A stretch of 64,000 nt of DNA from Bacillus cytotoxicus (GCF_023715645.1 NZ_JAMBOP010000007.1:62001-126000); one strand, 5' to 3'. Positions 44,116-53,539 are shown, counted from the stretch's first letter. Numbers and translations: made by a program. The notes: generated by a model from the letters alone, not told the origin.

Positions 44116-44805
44116 ATGCAAAAACGAAATATAGTGGAAGACCTAAAGAAATTTGACTTATTTACTGGTTTAACAGACACGAAATTGAAAAATCTAGCAC
44201 AGTTTGTATATTGGCGAACTTATAAAAAGGGACAATTTTTATTTTTAGAAGGTGATTCAAGAGAAAGAATTTACTTTATGCTAGACGGATTTGTCAAATT
44301 AGAGCGAGTGAATCAAGGTGGAAATTTATTATATGAAGATTACGTAAAACGTTTTTCTATTTTTCCTTATTGCGGCATGTTTACAGACGCGTCATATAAT
44401 TATACAGCTATAGCAATGACGGACGTCGATGTGTACTATATTCCTACATCTATCTTTGAAGATATGGTGAAATCGAATCGAAAGCAACTCATGTATATTG
44501 TTCAGGAACTGTCTTCTATCTTGAAAATAAATGAAAGACGTGTTCAGAACATTACGATTCCGAATGCGCAAGATCGCGTTATACAAACATTGGGTTACTT
44601 GATGAACGATTTAGGAGAAGAAGCGGGGGAAGAAATTTTAATTTCATGTCCGCTCACAACCATTGAAATTTCTAAAATATCTGGGACATCTCGCGAGACT
44701 GTTAGCGGGGTATTAAAGCAACTAAAAAATGACTGTATTGTTACAATTCTAGATAAAAAAATTACTATACATGATCCAACCTATTTTGCAGAAAGTGCGA
44801 TGTAA
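44116..44805 (+). CDS. arcR: Crp/Fnr-family activator of the arginine deiminase operon
   Basis: A 229-residue protein: a cyclic-nucleotide-binding-like barrel (residues 20-115, KGQFLFLEGDSRERIYFMLDG), a dimer helix, and a winged helix (LTTIEISKISGTSRETVSGVLKQL). It lacks the Cys cluster of Fnr. B. licheniformis ArcR, at the same place after arcC, activates arcA through a TGTGA-N6-TCACA site, and such a site precedes arcA here. The ribosome site is GAGAGGACG. Confidence 0.87.
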   Translation: MQKRNIVEDLKKFDLFTGLTDTKLKNLAQFVYWRTYKKGQFLFLEGDSRERIYFMLDGFVKLERVNQGGNLLYEDYVKRFSIFPYCGMFTDASYNYTAIAMTDVDVYYIPTSIFEDMVKSNRKQLMYIVQELSSILKINERRVQNITIPNAQDRVIQTLGYLMNDLGEEAGEEILISCPLTTIEISKISGTSRETVSGVLKQLKNDCIVTILDKKITIHDPTYFAESAM

Positions 44806-44892
44806 GAAATAATGGATCGTAAAGAAATGTGAAATAAGGTTAATAAAATTAATTATTAATCTTTTTTATATATAAACTCATTTTGATTTTTT

Positions 44893-45354
44893 AACATACA
44901 AATTGCTGCCATGCCAAGCAAAAAAATAACCTCTCTATTTGTTTGAACATGGCAAAAGGCCCTGCCCGCTCCTAAGCACGGCCAGACGCTCTTGCCCTCC
45001 TAAAAAAGGGTGTTTTTAAGTTTGATATATATAAATCCAACACACAAGTCACCGCTATGCCAAGCAAAAAGTAATCTGCTACTCGCTTCCTCTCTTTGTT
45101 TGAACATGGCATGTGGCCCGCTCCTAAGCGCAACCAGACGCTCTTGCCCCTCCTAAAAAAAGGGGTTTTTCAAGTTGGATTTATATATACAAATCCAACT
45201 GGCCTTTCCAGCACACAAATCGTCGCCACGTCAAGCAAAAAGTAATCTGCTACTTTCCTGATCCATTTTTTTGAACATCGCATGTGGCAAAAAAAGGCCT
45301 GCCCGCTCCTATGTGTGGCCAGACACTCTCGTCCCTCCTAAAAAAGGTTTTTTT
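44893..45354 (-). repeat. Intergenic repeat array J, three diverged tandem units
   Basis: Reverse-oriented units marked by GCCAAGCAAAAA at 44914, 45060 and 45231 (steps of 146 and 171 bases), each with TTTGAACAT, GCTCCTAAGC or GCTCCTATG, and CCAGACGCTCTTGCC. The second unit has lost part of its core. The unit edges have AAGTTGGATTTATATATA, resembling the ends of the 56.9 kb copy. Confidence 0.82.
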
Positions 45355-45623
45355 GTAACTACTCAGCTATACCTTTTAGAAATTTAGAAAAGGGTATGAT
45401 TCTAGTGAAGGTGTGTCTCTCTATTACTTGTAAATTCATTTTTGAGCATATAGACTGCTGTCATGCAAACAGGGCAGGGGCCTGCACTTATCGTCTACTT
45501 TTGTTTTCAAACCTTGCACGTGGCAGGAAAAGGCCCTGCCCGCTCCTATGCATCGCCAGTCCCTCTCGCCCATTTAAAAAAATGCTTTTCTGTCGGTTTT
45601 TCATAAAGTAACTGAGTAGTTAC
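45355..45623 (-). repeat. Intergenic repeat copy K, complete (269 bp)
   Basis: Bounded by GTAACTACTCAG and CTGAGTAGTTAC and directly abutting array J. It therefore joins two subtypes of the family: tandem units without the conserved ends, and a full element with them. Confidence 0.88.
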
Positions 45624-45625
45624 AT

Positions 45626-45649
45626 TTTTTTATACATATGTATAAAAAA
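45626..45649. promoter_or_regulatory. Perfect 24-bp AT-rich palindrome
   Basis: TATACATATGTATA is centred here and flanked by five T and five A, so that the whole is self-complementary. It lies about 140 bases before the glucosidase gene and may be an operator for a sugar-specific repressor (GntR or LacI type), though no such gene is adjacent. It could also be the hairpin of a weak terminator. Confidence 0.45.
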
Positions 45650-45711
45650 GTCTCACTTTGTTTCAGACTAAGCATACATACATATATTTAGTGATAATAT
45701 AAAATTTATCG

Positions 45712-45760
45712 TTACAAACTCTTTATATTTTGTTATGATAGTGTTATGAAAACGTTTGCA
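45712..45760 (+). promoter_or_regulatory. Promoter with downstream cre site for the alpha-glucoside operon
   Basis: TTACAA (45712-45717), 16 bases, then TATGAT (45734-45739). TGAAAACGTTTGCA (45747-45760) follows and fits the CcpA consensus at all but one position. The site begins at about the first transcribed base, where CcpA represses when glucose is present. Confidence 0.78.
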
Positions 45761-45791
45761 CTAACTTGTGCAAAAAAGGAGAGAAAGAGTT

Positions 45792-47456
45792 ATGAATAAA
45801 ACGTGGTGGAAAGAAGCTGTAGCGTATCAAATTTATCCGCGCAGTTTTATGGATTCAAACGGTGATGGTATTGGTGATTTGCGAGGAATGATTTCAAAGT
45901 TAGACTATTTAAAAGATCTGGGCATTGATGTAATTTGGATTTGTCCAATGTATAAATCGCCAAACGATGACAACGGCTATGATATTAGTGATTATCAAGA
46001 TATTATGGACGAATTTGGTACGATGGCTGATTTTGATGAACTATTAGCAGAAGTGCATAAACGTGATATGAAGTTGATTATTGATTTAGTTATTAATCAT
46101 ACAAGTGATGAACATCCATGGTTTATTGAATCTCGTTCTTCTAAGGATAATCCAAAGCGTGATTGGTACATTTGGCATGATGGAAAAGACGGAAAAGAAC
46201 CGAATAACTGGGAAAGTATTTTTAACGGATCTGCTTGGGAGTATGATGAAGCAACAGATCAATATTATTTACATCTGTTCTCACGTAAGCAACCAGATTT
46301 AAACTGGGAAAATGAAGAAGTGCGTGAAGTATTATATAACACAGTAAATTGGTGGCTTGATAAAGGAATTGATGGCTTCCGCGTTGATGCGATTAGTCAC
46401 ATTAAGAAGGAAGCAGGATTCAAGGATATGCCGAATCCAAAAGGGTTAAAATATGTACCTTCTTTCGATAAACATATGAATGTGAATGGCATTCAGCCGC
46501 TTTTAGAAGAGCTAAAAGAAAATACGTTTGCCAAGTATGATATTATGACTGTCGGCGAAGCAAATGGTGTGAAAATTGAAGATGCTGATCTTTGGGTTGG
46601 AGAAGAACAAGGGAAGTTTAATATGGTATTCCAATTTGAGCATTTAAGTTTATGGGATGCAGAAAAGAAAAAAGAACTTGATGTTGTAGGGCTTAAAAAA
46701 GTTTTAACGAAGTGGCAAAAAGGGTTAGAAAATCAAGGTTGGAATGCGCTATACATTGAAAATCATGATAAACCTCGTATTGTCTCTACTTGGGGCGATG
46801 ATAAAAAGTATTGGCGCGAAAGTGCAACAGCTTTAGGCGCAATGTATTTCTTTATGCAGGGTACGCCGTTTATTTATCAAGGCCAAGAAATTGGAATGAC
46901 GAATGTTCAGTTCCCGCGCATTGAAGATTATGATGATGTAGCGGTTAAGAACTTATATCGTCAAAAGATTGAAGAGGGTGTACCTCATCAAGAAATTATG
47001 GAGATTATTTGGGCATCTTGCCGTGATAACTCGCGTACACCGATGCAGTGGAACAGCGAAGAAAATGCTGGATTTACAACAGGTACGCCGTGGTTTGGCA
47101 TGAATCCAAATTATCAAGAAATTAATGTAGACGCGCAGCAAACAGACGCAAATTCTATTTTGAATTTCTATAAAAAGATGGTTGCACTGAAAAAAGAACA
47201 TGAAGTGTTTACGTATGGAACGTACGATTTACTTTTAGAAGATCATCCGCAAGTTTATGCGTATACACGTACGTTGCATGATGAAAAGGTGATTGTAATT
47301 AGCAATGTATCGAAGAGTGAAGCTGTATATGATGAGGCTACTTTCAAGCTAGAATGCAATCGTTTGCTCTTGAATAACTATGAAGTGGAAGAGCGTAATA
47401 CGGTGACAACAATCACTTTAAAACCATTTGAAACAAGGGTTTATCGTATTTCTTAA
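45792..47456 (+). CDS. GH13 alpha-glucosidase (oligo-1,6-glucosidase relative)
   Basis: A 554-residue GH13 enzyme of the oligo-glucosidase group, cytoplasmic. The catalytic triad is Asp199 (GFRVDAISH), Glu256 (TVGEANG) and Asp326 (ENHDKPR). Related oligo-1,6-glucosidases have Val after the nucleophile (position 200), while alpha-1,4-glucosidases of this group have Ala; here it is Ala200, which points to maltose-type alpha-1,4 substrates. The start is ATG 45792, preceded by AAAGGAGAGAAAG. The next gene is a matching PTS transporter, so it may act on PTS-imported maltose or related glucosides. Confidence 0.87.
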   Translation: MNKTWWKEAVAYQIYPRSFMDSNGDGIGDLRGMISKLDYLKDLGIDVIWICPMYKSPNDDNGYDISDYQDIMDEFGTMADFDELLAEVHKRDMKLIIDLVINHTSDEHPWFIESRSSKDNPKRDWYIWHDGKDGKEPNNWESIFNGSAWEYDEATDQYYLHLFSRKQPDLNWENEEVREVLYNTVNWWLDKGIDGFRVDAISHIKKEAGFKDMPNPKGLKYVPSFDKHMNVNGIQPLLEELKENTFAKYDIMTVGEANGVKIEDADLWVGEEQGKFNMVFQFEHLSLWDAEKKKELDVVGLKKVLTKWQKGLENQGWNALYIENHDKPRIVSTWGDDKKYWRESATALGAMYFFMQGTPFIYQGQEIGMTNVQFPRIEDYDDVAVKNLYRQKIEEGVPHQEIMEIIWASCRDNSRTPMQWNSEENAGFTTGTPWFGMNPNYQEINVDAQQTDANSILNFYKKMVALKKEHEVFTYGTYDLLLEDHPQVYAYTRTLHDEKVIVISNVSKSEAVYDEATFKLECNRLLLNNYEVEERNTVTTITLKPFETRVYRIS

Positions 47457-47490
47457 TAAAAAAAGATGCTTATATAGCATCTTTTTTTAT
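47457..47490 (+). terminator. Hairpin terminator after the glucosidase gene
   Basis: AAAAAAAGATGCT and AGCATCTTTTTTT pair around TATAT. It suggests that the following PTS gene is at least partly driven from its own promoter. Confidence 0.8.
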
Positions 47491-47526
47491 TAAAATTATA
47501 TTTTTTATAAAATTATTATTGCAATA

Positions 47527-47568
47527 TGAAAACGCTTTTATTAAAATGAATTTATGAAAACGATTGCG
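47527..47568 (+). promoter_or_regulatory. Pair of cre-like sites before the PTS gene
   Basis: TGAAAACGCTTTTA (47527-47540) and TGAAAACGATTGCG (47555-47568) each match most of the CcpA consensus and are 28 bases apart. Together with the site before the glucosidase they imply catabolite repression of both genes. Confidence 0.6.
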
Positions 47569-47652
47569 TAAAAAGTTTTCGCGAGGGGATATGCAATTAT
47601 TATTTATACATGAGGGATTGTAATTTAGAAAAAGAAAAAGGAGGAACAAAAA

Positions 47653-49296
47653 ATGAAGAAGCTTGCATCTTTTGATTTTTGGCAAAAGTTCGGAAAAGCT
47701 TTATTAGTAGTTGTTGCGGTTATGCCGGCTGCCGGTTTAATGATTTCCATCGGTAAACTAATCGGTATGTCTGCGGGCGATGTAACTGCCATACAAACAA
47801 TTGCTAGAGTTATGGAAGATATCGGTTGGGCAATTATTGTAAACTTACACATTTTATTCGCTGTAGCAATTGGGGGATCTTGGGCAAAGGATCGTGCAGG
47901 CGGTGCATTTGCAGCATTGCTAGCATTCATATTAACAAACCGCATTACAGGAGCAATTTTTGGTGTAAACGCTATAATGTTAGCAAGTTCAAAAGCGAAA
48001 GTATCTTCCTTCTTAGCGGGAGATTTACTTGTAAAAGATTACTTTACTTCTGTTCTTGGTGCACCAGCACTTAACATGGGAGTTTTCGTAGGTATTATTT
48101 CCGGTTTCTTAGGAGCTACGTTATACAATAAATATTATAACTATAATAAATTACCACAAGCATTAGCTTTCTTTAACGGAAAACGTTTCGTACCATTTGT
48201 AGTAATTGTTGGTTCTACAATCACTGCTATTGTTTTATCGTTCGTATGGCCGTTCATTCAAAGTGGATTAAACGAATTTGGACGCTGGATTGCAGCTTCA
48301 AAAGATAGTGCACCAGTTGTTGCACCGTTTGTATACGGAACATTAGAACGTTTATTATTACCATTTGGACTGCATCATATGCTAACGATTCCAATGAACT
48401 ATACAGCGCTTGGCGGATCGTACACAATCTTAACAGGTGCTAAGGCAGGACAAATTGTAGCGGGGCAAGATCCATTATGGCTTGCGTGGATTACAGACTT
48501 AAATAACTTAATAGCTAAAGGTGATATGAAAGCATATCATGATTTATTAAATAATGTTGTTCCTGCACGTTTCAAAGTAGGACAAGTTATCGGTTCAACT
48601 GCATCATTAATTGGTATCGCATTTGCGATGTACCGCAATGTAGATGCAGAGAAACGTCATAAATATAAACCAATGTTCTTCTCAGCGGCATTAGCAGTAT
48701 TTTTAACTGGGGTTACAGAGCCAATTGAATTTATGTTTATGTTTATTGCTCCAGTATTATATGTTGTGTATGCGGTTATCACTGGTGTCGCGTTCGCATT
48801 AGCGGATTTGATTCATTTACGTGTCCATGCATTTGGTTTTATTGAGTTATTAACTCGTACACCAATGATTGTAAAGGCTGGATTAACAAGAGATCTTATT
48901 AACTTCTTTGTTGTATCAGCTATCTTCTTTGGATTAAACTTTACAATCTTCAATTTCTTAATTAAAAAGTTCAATTTACCAACACCAGGACGTGCTGGTA
49001 ACTACATTGAAAATGAAGATGATTCTGAAGCAGCAACAACAACAAGTGTAAAAGAAGGTTCATTAGCAGCAGCGGTTATCGAGCTGTTAGGCGGGAAAGA
49101 CAACATTGCTGATGTAGATGCTTGTATGACACGTTTACGTGTGACAGTAAAAGACTTAGACATTGTTGCAAAAGAAGCAGAGTGGAAGAAAAACGGCGCA
49201 CTTGGATTAATTGTAAAAGATAAAGGTGTACAAGCTGTATATGGTCCAAAAGCTGACGTATTAAAATCAGATATTCAAGATATTTTAGGTATATAA
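47653..49296 (+). CDS. PTS EIICB, alpha-glucoside/maltose-type
   Basis: A 547-residue protein. Residues 1-440 are a glucose-family EIIC with about ten helices (KALLVVVAVMPAAGLMISIG, TLERLLLPFGLHHMLTIP, TGVTEPIEFMFMF, and VHAFGFIELL). After an acidic linker (ENEDDSEAATTT), residues 460-547 are an EIIB domain with the phosphorylated Cys in DACMTRLRVTV. There is no EIIA, so it must borrow one, as usual for this subfamily. It imports and phosphorylates an alpha-glucoside for the neighbouring GH13 enzyme. The ribosome site is AAAGGAGG. Confidence 0.92.
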   Translation: MKKLASFDFWQKFGKALLVVVAVMPAAGLMISIGKLIGMSAGDVTAIQTIARVMEDIGWAIIVNLHILFAVAIGGSWAKDRAGGAFAALLAFILTNRITGAIFGVNAIMLASSKAKVSSFLAGDLLVKDYFTSVLGAPALNMGVFVGIISGFLGATLYNKYYNYNKLPQALAFFNGKRFVPFVVIVGSTITAIVLSFVWPFIQSGLNEFGRWIAASKDSAPVVAPFVYGTLERLLLPFGLHHMLTIPMNYTALGGSYTILTGAKAGQIVAGQDPLWLAWITDLNNLIAKGDMKAYHDLLNNVVPARFKVGQVIGSTASLIGIAFAMYRNVDAEKRHKYKPMFFSAALAVFLTGVTEPIEFMFMFIAPVLYVVYAVITGVAFALADLIHLRVHAFGFIELLTRTPMIVKAGLTRDLINFFVVSAIFFGLNFTIFNFLIKKFNLPTPGRAGNYIENEDDSEAATTTSVKEGSLAAAVIELLGGKDNIADVDACMTRLRVTVKDLDIVAKEAEWKKNGALGLIVKDKGVQAVYGPKADVLKSDIQDILGI

Positions 49297-49299
49297 GAA

Positions 49300-50091
49300 A
49301 TGAAATTATTAACACTAAACTGTCATTCATGGCAAGAAGATGAGCAACTTGCAAAGATTCATTACTTGGCAAAAACGATTCAAGAAAATGACTATGATGT
49401 TATCGCATTGCAAGAGGTAAGTCAGTCAATTGCCGCTAAAGATGTATGCGGAAACATGAAAGACGATAATTTTGTCCGCTTATTACAAATAGAGTTAGAA
49501 AAGCTTGGCGCGGCAAAATATGACGTTGTATGGGACTTTGCTCATATCGGGTACGATGTGTATGAAGAAGGTTTAGCCATTTTAACAAAGCATGCAATTC
49601 AAAAGAGTGATTCCTTTTTCGTATCAGACGATGCAGATACAACATACTGGAAAACACGAAAAATTGTAAGTGTAACTGTTTCTTATTCTAATCAGCCGGT
49701 GACATTTTATTCTTGTCACCTTGGCTGGTGGAGCGATGAAGAAGAACCATTTAAGAAGCAAGTCGATCGTTTAGTGCAACGCGCGGAGAATAACGAATTG
49801 TCGTTCTTAATGGGTGACTTCAATAATAATGCGCGTTTGCAAAATGAAGGCTATGACTATCTTATGCAAAAAGGTTTATATGACACATATAAATTAGCAG
49901 AGCAAAAAGATGAAGGAACAACTGTGCAAGGTGAGATTGCTGGATGGGATGAGAATAAGCAGAATTTACGTATTGATCTTATTTTAAGCAATCAACCTGT
50001 ACAAGTTAATTCTTCCAAAGTAATTTTTAATGGGATAAACCGAGAAGTGATATCAGATCATTTTGGTGTTGAAGTTCAAATTAGCATGTAA
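49300..50091 (+). CDS. Endonuclease/exonuclease/phosphatase-family protein
   Basis: A 263-residue protein of the EEP fold. Motifs in order: LNCHSWQ (metal Asn), VIALQEVSQS (catalytic Glu), FYSCHLGWWSD (His), LMGDFNNNAR (Asp and Asn) and ISDHFGVEV (final His). It starts three bases after the EIICB stop, so it is translated from the same mRNA. Most relatives act on DNA or phospholipids, but in a sugar operon a role on a sugar phosphate is plausible. No signal peptide, so it is cytoplasmic. Confidence 0.82.
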   Translation: MKLLTLNCHSWQEDEQLAKIHYLAKTIQENDYDVIALQEVSQSIAAKDVCGNMKDDNFVRLLQIELEKLGAAKYDVVWDFAHIGYDVYEEGLAILTKHAIQKSDSFFVSDDADTTYWKTRKIVSVTVSYSNQPVTFYSCHLGWWSDEEEPFKKQVDRLVQRAENNELSFLMGDFNNNARLQNEGYDYLMQKGLYDTYKLAEQKDEGTTVQGEIAGWDENKQNLRIDLILSNQPVQVNSSKVIFNGINREVISDHFGVEVQISM

Positions 50092-50093
50092 TG

Positions 50094-50135
50094 AAAAGGC
50101 AACCACCGTGCAAAATACGGAATGGTTGCTTTTTT
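50094..50135 (+). terminator. Terminator of the alpha-glucoside operon
   Basis: AGGCAACCACCGT and ACGGAATGGTTGCT form a long stem with a single bulge, followed by a run of T. Confidence 0.85.
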
Positions 50136-50282
50136 TATTACATTTCATATATAATCTTCAATATTGAACGTAAAACCAAAACGGTCACTTTGTTTGTATA
50201 ATTTATTAAAGTTATCATATAATGATGTATACAGTTTTTTAGGAACGTAACATGGATTGATTTTTCGAAATGTAATACATTT

Positions 50283-50346
50283 CACTGTGAGTGGCGACTC
50301 CTGCGGGAATAGCGAGGAAAGTGAGACATTGCAGGCTTGCTGAGGA
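50283..50346 (+). repeat. Bacillaceae-type GCGACTCCTGCGGGAA repeat remnant
   Basis: GTGGCGACTCCTGCGGGAAT, GAGGAAAGTGAGAC and GCAGGCTTGCTGAGGA resemble a repeat common in Bacillus and Oceanobacillus intergenic DNA. Much of the usual GC-rich centre has changed. The rest of the gap to 50445 is AT-rich leader. Confidence 0.5.
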
Positions 50347-50445
50347 ATCATTTTAGTTAAAATTTTGAAAAAATAATGTTATAATGGCGGAATGTATGTA
50401 TGAATTTGGAAAAAAGAAAAAACATATGATTAGGTGATTGATAAT

Positions 50446-53085
50446 ATGAAACAAATATGGCGTATTTATACGACAGACATACGGAATGTAGCAAAGCACT
50501 GGGCTGCAATTGTGATCGTCTTAGGGCTTACGATTTTACCATCGCTCTATGCCTGGTTTAATATTAAAGCTTCATGGGATCCTTATGGGAATACGAAAGA
50601 TGTTCCTATTGCAGTATCGAATGAAGATAAAGGTTCAAATATACGAGGAAAAGACATTAATTTAGGGAAAGAAGTTATCGATTCTTTAAAAAAGGATAAG
50701 AATCTCGGTTGGAAGTTCGTTGACAAGAATGAAGCTATACATGGTGTGAAGCATGGTGATTATTATGCAAGTATTACGATTCCAAAAGACTTCTCAGAAA
50801 AAATTGCAACGGTATTAGATGAGAATCCGAAAAAGCCAGAAATTCAATATTATGTGAACGAAAAGATAAATGCGATTGCACCAAAAATTACTTCAAAAGG
50901 TGCGTCTAGTATTGTTGGAGAAATAAGCAAAAACTTTGTCAAAACCGCAAATGGTGAGATTTTCAAAATCTTTAATGAGCTTGGAATTGACTTAGAAACA
51001 AACTTACCGAGTATCGAAAAGGTAAAGGATCTCGTTTTCAAATTAGAAACGCAGTTCCCGGAAATTAACAAAGCGGTGGATACAGCGTTGACGGATGCTG
51101 GTACAGCGCAGGATCTTGTTAAAACAGCACAAGATACAATGCCGACAGTTGAAAATGTTATTCGAGACGGGCAGGCAATGACGAAGGATTTAGATACATT
51201 TTTTGCACAGAATGCCAAAACGTTAGAAGATGCACCAGAAGCAATTAAAAACAAATTAACATTCCTAAAACATTCTGCAGATGATGCGGCACAAATTACA
51301 GATTTCTTGAAAAATCCAGTAGGAAATTTAAATTTGGTGAATCTAAACGATCAAACATTAACAGAATCATCGAAAACTGTAAAAAGCTTTTTAGAATCTA
51401 CTCGACAAGTGTTAGTATCTACACAGCAAATAGCAGGTGCTATTAGACAAAATAATGCTATTGATCCTAAAACGACGAAACAAGATCTTCAAATTATTAA
51501 AAATCAAATCGATCTTAGAAGTCAACAAGTGGATACAATGGTTTCATTGTTACAAGCACTTAATGAAACATTTAACACAACAATATTTAATGACAATATT
51601 GATCGATTGAAGAATTTAAAAAAGGTATTAGATGATACAAGTAAAAAAATTGATAACATCACTAAGGCAATAGATCAAGGCCAAAAACCATCCGAAGATG
51701 GAATAAAAGCACTTGATCAAGGGGCTAAGGATGGTGTTGCTATTATCGATGGCATTTTAGGAACTTGGCCTAAACTAGATCAATTAAAACAAGATGGCGT
51801 AAATTTAGACCCAGCGAAAAACGGAGTGAATGGTTTAAAAGCAAGTTTTACAACAGGAATGCAAGTGATAGATGGGATTATCCCCGTATTAAATGATGCA
51901 GATAAAATTGCCAAAGATTTAAATAAAACAACAAATATACCAGATACAATTAATCAATTGAACAAAGTAAAAGCTGCGTTCCAAAAAGGAATCGATGGTG
52001 CAAACTTAGCATTAGATGCAATGAATAAAGGTAGGAAGCCTGCAAAGGATGTAGTTGATGATATAAATAATGCATCTAAAAATGCTTCAAAAACATTAGG
52101 TGGCATTTTAGGAAGATACGACTCTGAAATTGTTCCAAGTTTTAATGACGCGATTGAGCGTACGAAACAAATGTCGAAAGATACTTCGAAAATCTTAAGT
52201 GAAGCAAATAAAAGTCTACCTGATGTGAAAAAAGTACTAGAGGATGCATCAAAAGGATTAACTCGTGGTAAAGACGAAGTTGAAAAAGTAAAAGCAGAGC
52301 TTCCTAATGCTGAGAAGAAAATTAAAGACATTGCTAATAAAATTCGCGAATTTGAATCACAAGATGATTTAAAGGATATCATTCGTTTACTAAAGCATGA
52401 TGTCGAAAAACAAAGTGATTATTTCGCAAATCCAGTAAACTTAAAAGAAAATAAATTATATCCAATTCCAAACTACGGTTCAGCGATGTCACCGTTCTAC
52501 ACAGTGTTAGCGTTATGGGTAGGGGCATTATTGATGGTGTCATTATTAACAGTAGAAGTACATGAGGAAGATGCGGAGTATAAAAGCCATCACATTTACT
52601 TCGGCCGTTTCTTAACATTCTTAACGGTCGGTCTTGCACAGGCATTTATCGTAGCAGTGGGAGATATATTCTTACTGGACACTTATGTAGTTGATAAATT
52701 CTGGTTTGTCCTATTTAGCATGTTAATTGCTGGAGTGTTCGTTTGTATTGTATACTCACTTGTTTCTGTATTTGGAAACATCGGTAAATCTATGGCAATT
52801 GTGTTACTTGTATTACAAGTTGCTGGTTCGGGCGGAACATTCCCAATTCAAATGACGCCGAAGTTCTTCCAAGCACTTTATCCATTCCTGCCGTTCACGT
52901 ATGCAATTCGTATTATTCGTGAGACAGTGGGCGGTATGATTTGGGGTATTGTCTGGAAAGACCTGCTCGTATTATGTATATGGGTAGTTGTAATGTTTAT
53001 TATTGCCCTGGCCTTGAAAAAGCGAATTAATAAGTCGAGTGAAAAGTTTGTGGAAAATGCAAAAGGAAGTAAGTTGATTGAATAA
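50446..53085 (+). CDS. YhgE/Pip-family membrane protein
   Basis: An 879-residue protein. It has one helix near residues 18-38 (AAIVIVLGLTILPSLYAWFN, the hallmark start), a domain with NEDKGSNIRGKDINLGKEV, a central region of about 500 residues rich in heptads (many Lys, Asp, Leu and Asn) that likely forms long coiled helices outside the membrane, and five or six helices in the last 200 residues. This is the plan of the YhgE/Pip group related to ABC-2 exporters and to the phage-infection protein of lactococci. Its physiological role is unsettled; export or surface-scaffold functions have been suggested. The start is ATG 50446 behind TTAGGTGA. Confidence 0.88.
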   Translation: MKQIWRIYTTDIRNVAKHWAAIVIVLGLTILPSLYAWFNIKASWDPYGNTKDVPIAVSNEDKGSNIRGKDINLGKEVIDSLKKDKNLGWKFVDKNEAIHGVKHGDYYASITIPKDFSEKIATVLDENPKKPEIQYYVNEKINAIAPKITSKGASSIVGEISKNFVKTANGEIFKIFNELGIDLETNLPSIEKVKDLVFKLETQFPEINKAVDTALTDAGTAQDLVKTAQDTMPTVENVIRDGQAMTKDLDTFFAQNAKTLEDAPEAIKNKLTFLKHSADDAAQITDFLKNPVGNLNLVNLNDQTLTESSKTVKSFLESTRQVLVSTQQIAGAIRQNNAIDPKTTKQDLQIIKNQIDLRSQQVDTMVSLLQALNETFNTTIFNDNIDRLKNLKKVLDDTSKKIDNITKAIDQGQKPSEDGIKALDQGAKDGVAIIDGILGTWPKLDQLKQDGVNLDPAKNGVNGLKASFTTGMQVIDGIIPVLNDADKIAKDLNKTTNIPDTINQLNKVKAAFQKGIDGANLALDAMNKGRKPAKDVVDDINNASKNASKTLGGILGRYDSEIVPSFNDAIERTKQMSKDTSKILSEANKSLPDVKKVLEDASKGLTRGKDEVEKVKAELPNAEKKIKDIANKIREFESQDDLKDIIRLLKHDVEKQSDYFANPVNLKENKLYPIPNYGSAMSPFYTVLALWVGALLMVSLLTVEVHEEDAEYKSHHIYFGRFLTFLTVGLAQAFIVAVGDIFLLDTYVVDKFWFVLFSMLIAGVFVCIVYSLVSVFGNIGKSMAIVLLVLQVAGSGGTFPIQMTPKFFQALYPFLPFTYAIRIIRETVGGMIWGIVWKDLLVLCIWVVVMFIIALALKKRINKSSEKFVENAKGSKLIE

Positions 53086-53087
53086 TA

Positions 53088-53127
53088 ACAAAAGGTTCCT
53101 GCCGATTGGTAGGAACCTTTTGTTTAT
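53088..53127 (+). terminator. Rho-independent terminator
   Basis: AACAAAAGGTTCCT and AGGAACCTTTTGTT pair around GCCGATTGGT. It ends the YhgE/Pip transcript. Confidence 0.88.
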
Positions 53128-53138
53128 GAAGAAAATTG

Positions 53139-53368
53139 GTAACTACTCAGTCACTCTATGGAAAAAAGGCATAAAAACCACTTTCTTTTTAGGTTAGTGA
53201 GAGCATCTGGCCGCGTGTCGGAGCGGTCAGAGCCTTTTCCTGCCACGCGCAACATTTTAAAACAAAGAAAGGTAGCGAGGTGTAGGTCCATTTGTATCTT
53301 CATGACAGCAATCTAGATGCTGAAACATGAAAATAACTTTCCAATGAAGTGTATGACTGAGTAGTTAC
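53139..53368 (+). repeat. Intergenic repeat copy L, complete (230 bp)
   Basis: Bounded by GTAACTACTCAG and CTGAGTAGTTAC, starting 11 bases after the terminator. The tail lacks about 50 bases present in the copy at 43.6 kb. Confidence 0.88.
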
Positions 53369-53427
53369 GAAAATTGAGCATTTGGCCATGCATGGCAGCA
53401 ACTTATATGTTGAAAATCAGGTTATGT

Positions 53428-53501
53428 TGTGTCGAATGACGTCGAGGAGTCTTTAAATCGTGTCGAAGCGCCGATATAATGTAAAAAGCGCCGATATATT
53501 A
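53428..53501 (+). repeat. GCGCCGATATAT repeat, two units
   Basis: TGTCGAATGACGTCGAGG, then GTGTCGAAGCGCCGATATAA and a second unit GCGCCGATATAT. The leader and order match the four-unit array at 27.1 kb. Confidence 0.7.
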
Positions 53502-53513
53502 GTAGACATGGAA

Positions 53514-53539
53514 AAAGGAGTTGGCAAGCCAACTCCTTT
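53514..53539. terminator. Perfect palindromic terminator after topB
   Basis: AAAGGAGTTGG and CCAACTCCTTT pair around CAAG. It touches the topB stop codon and works in either direction. Confidence 0.8.
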
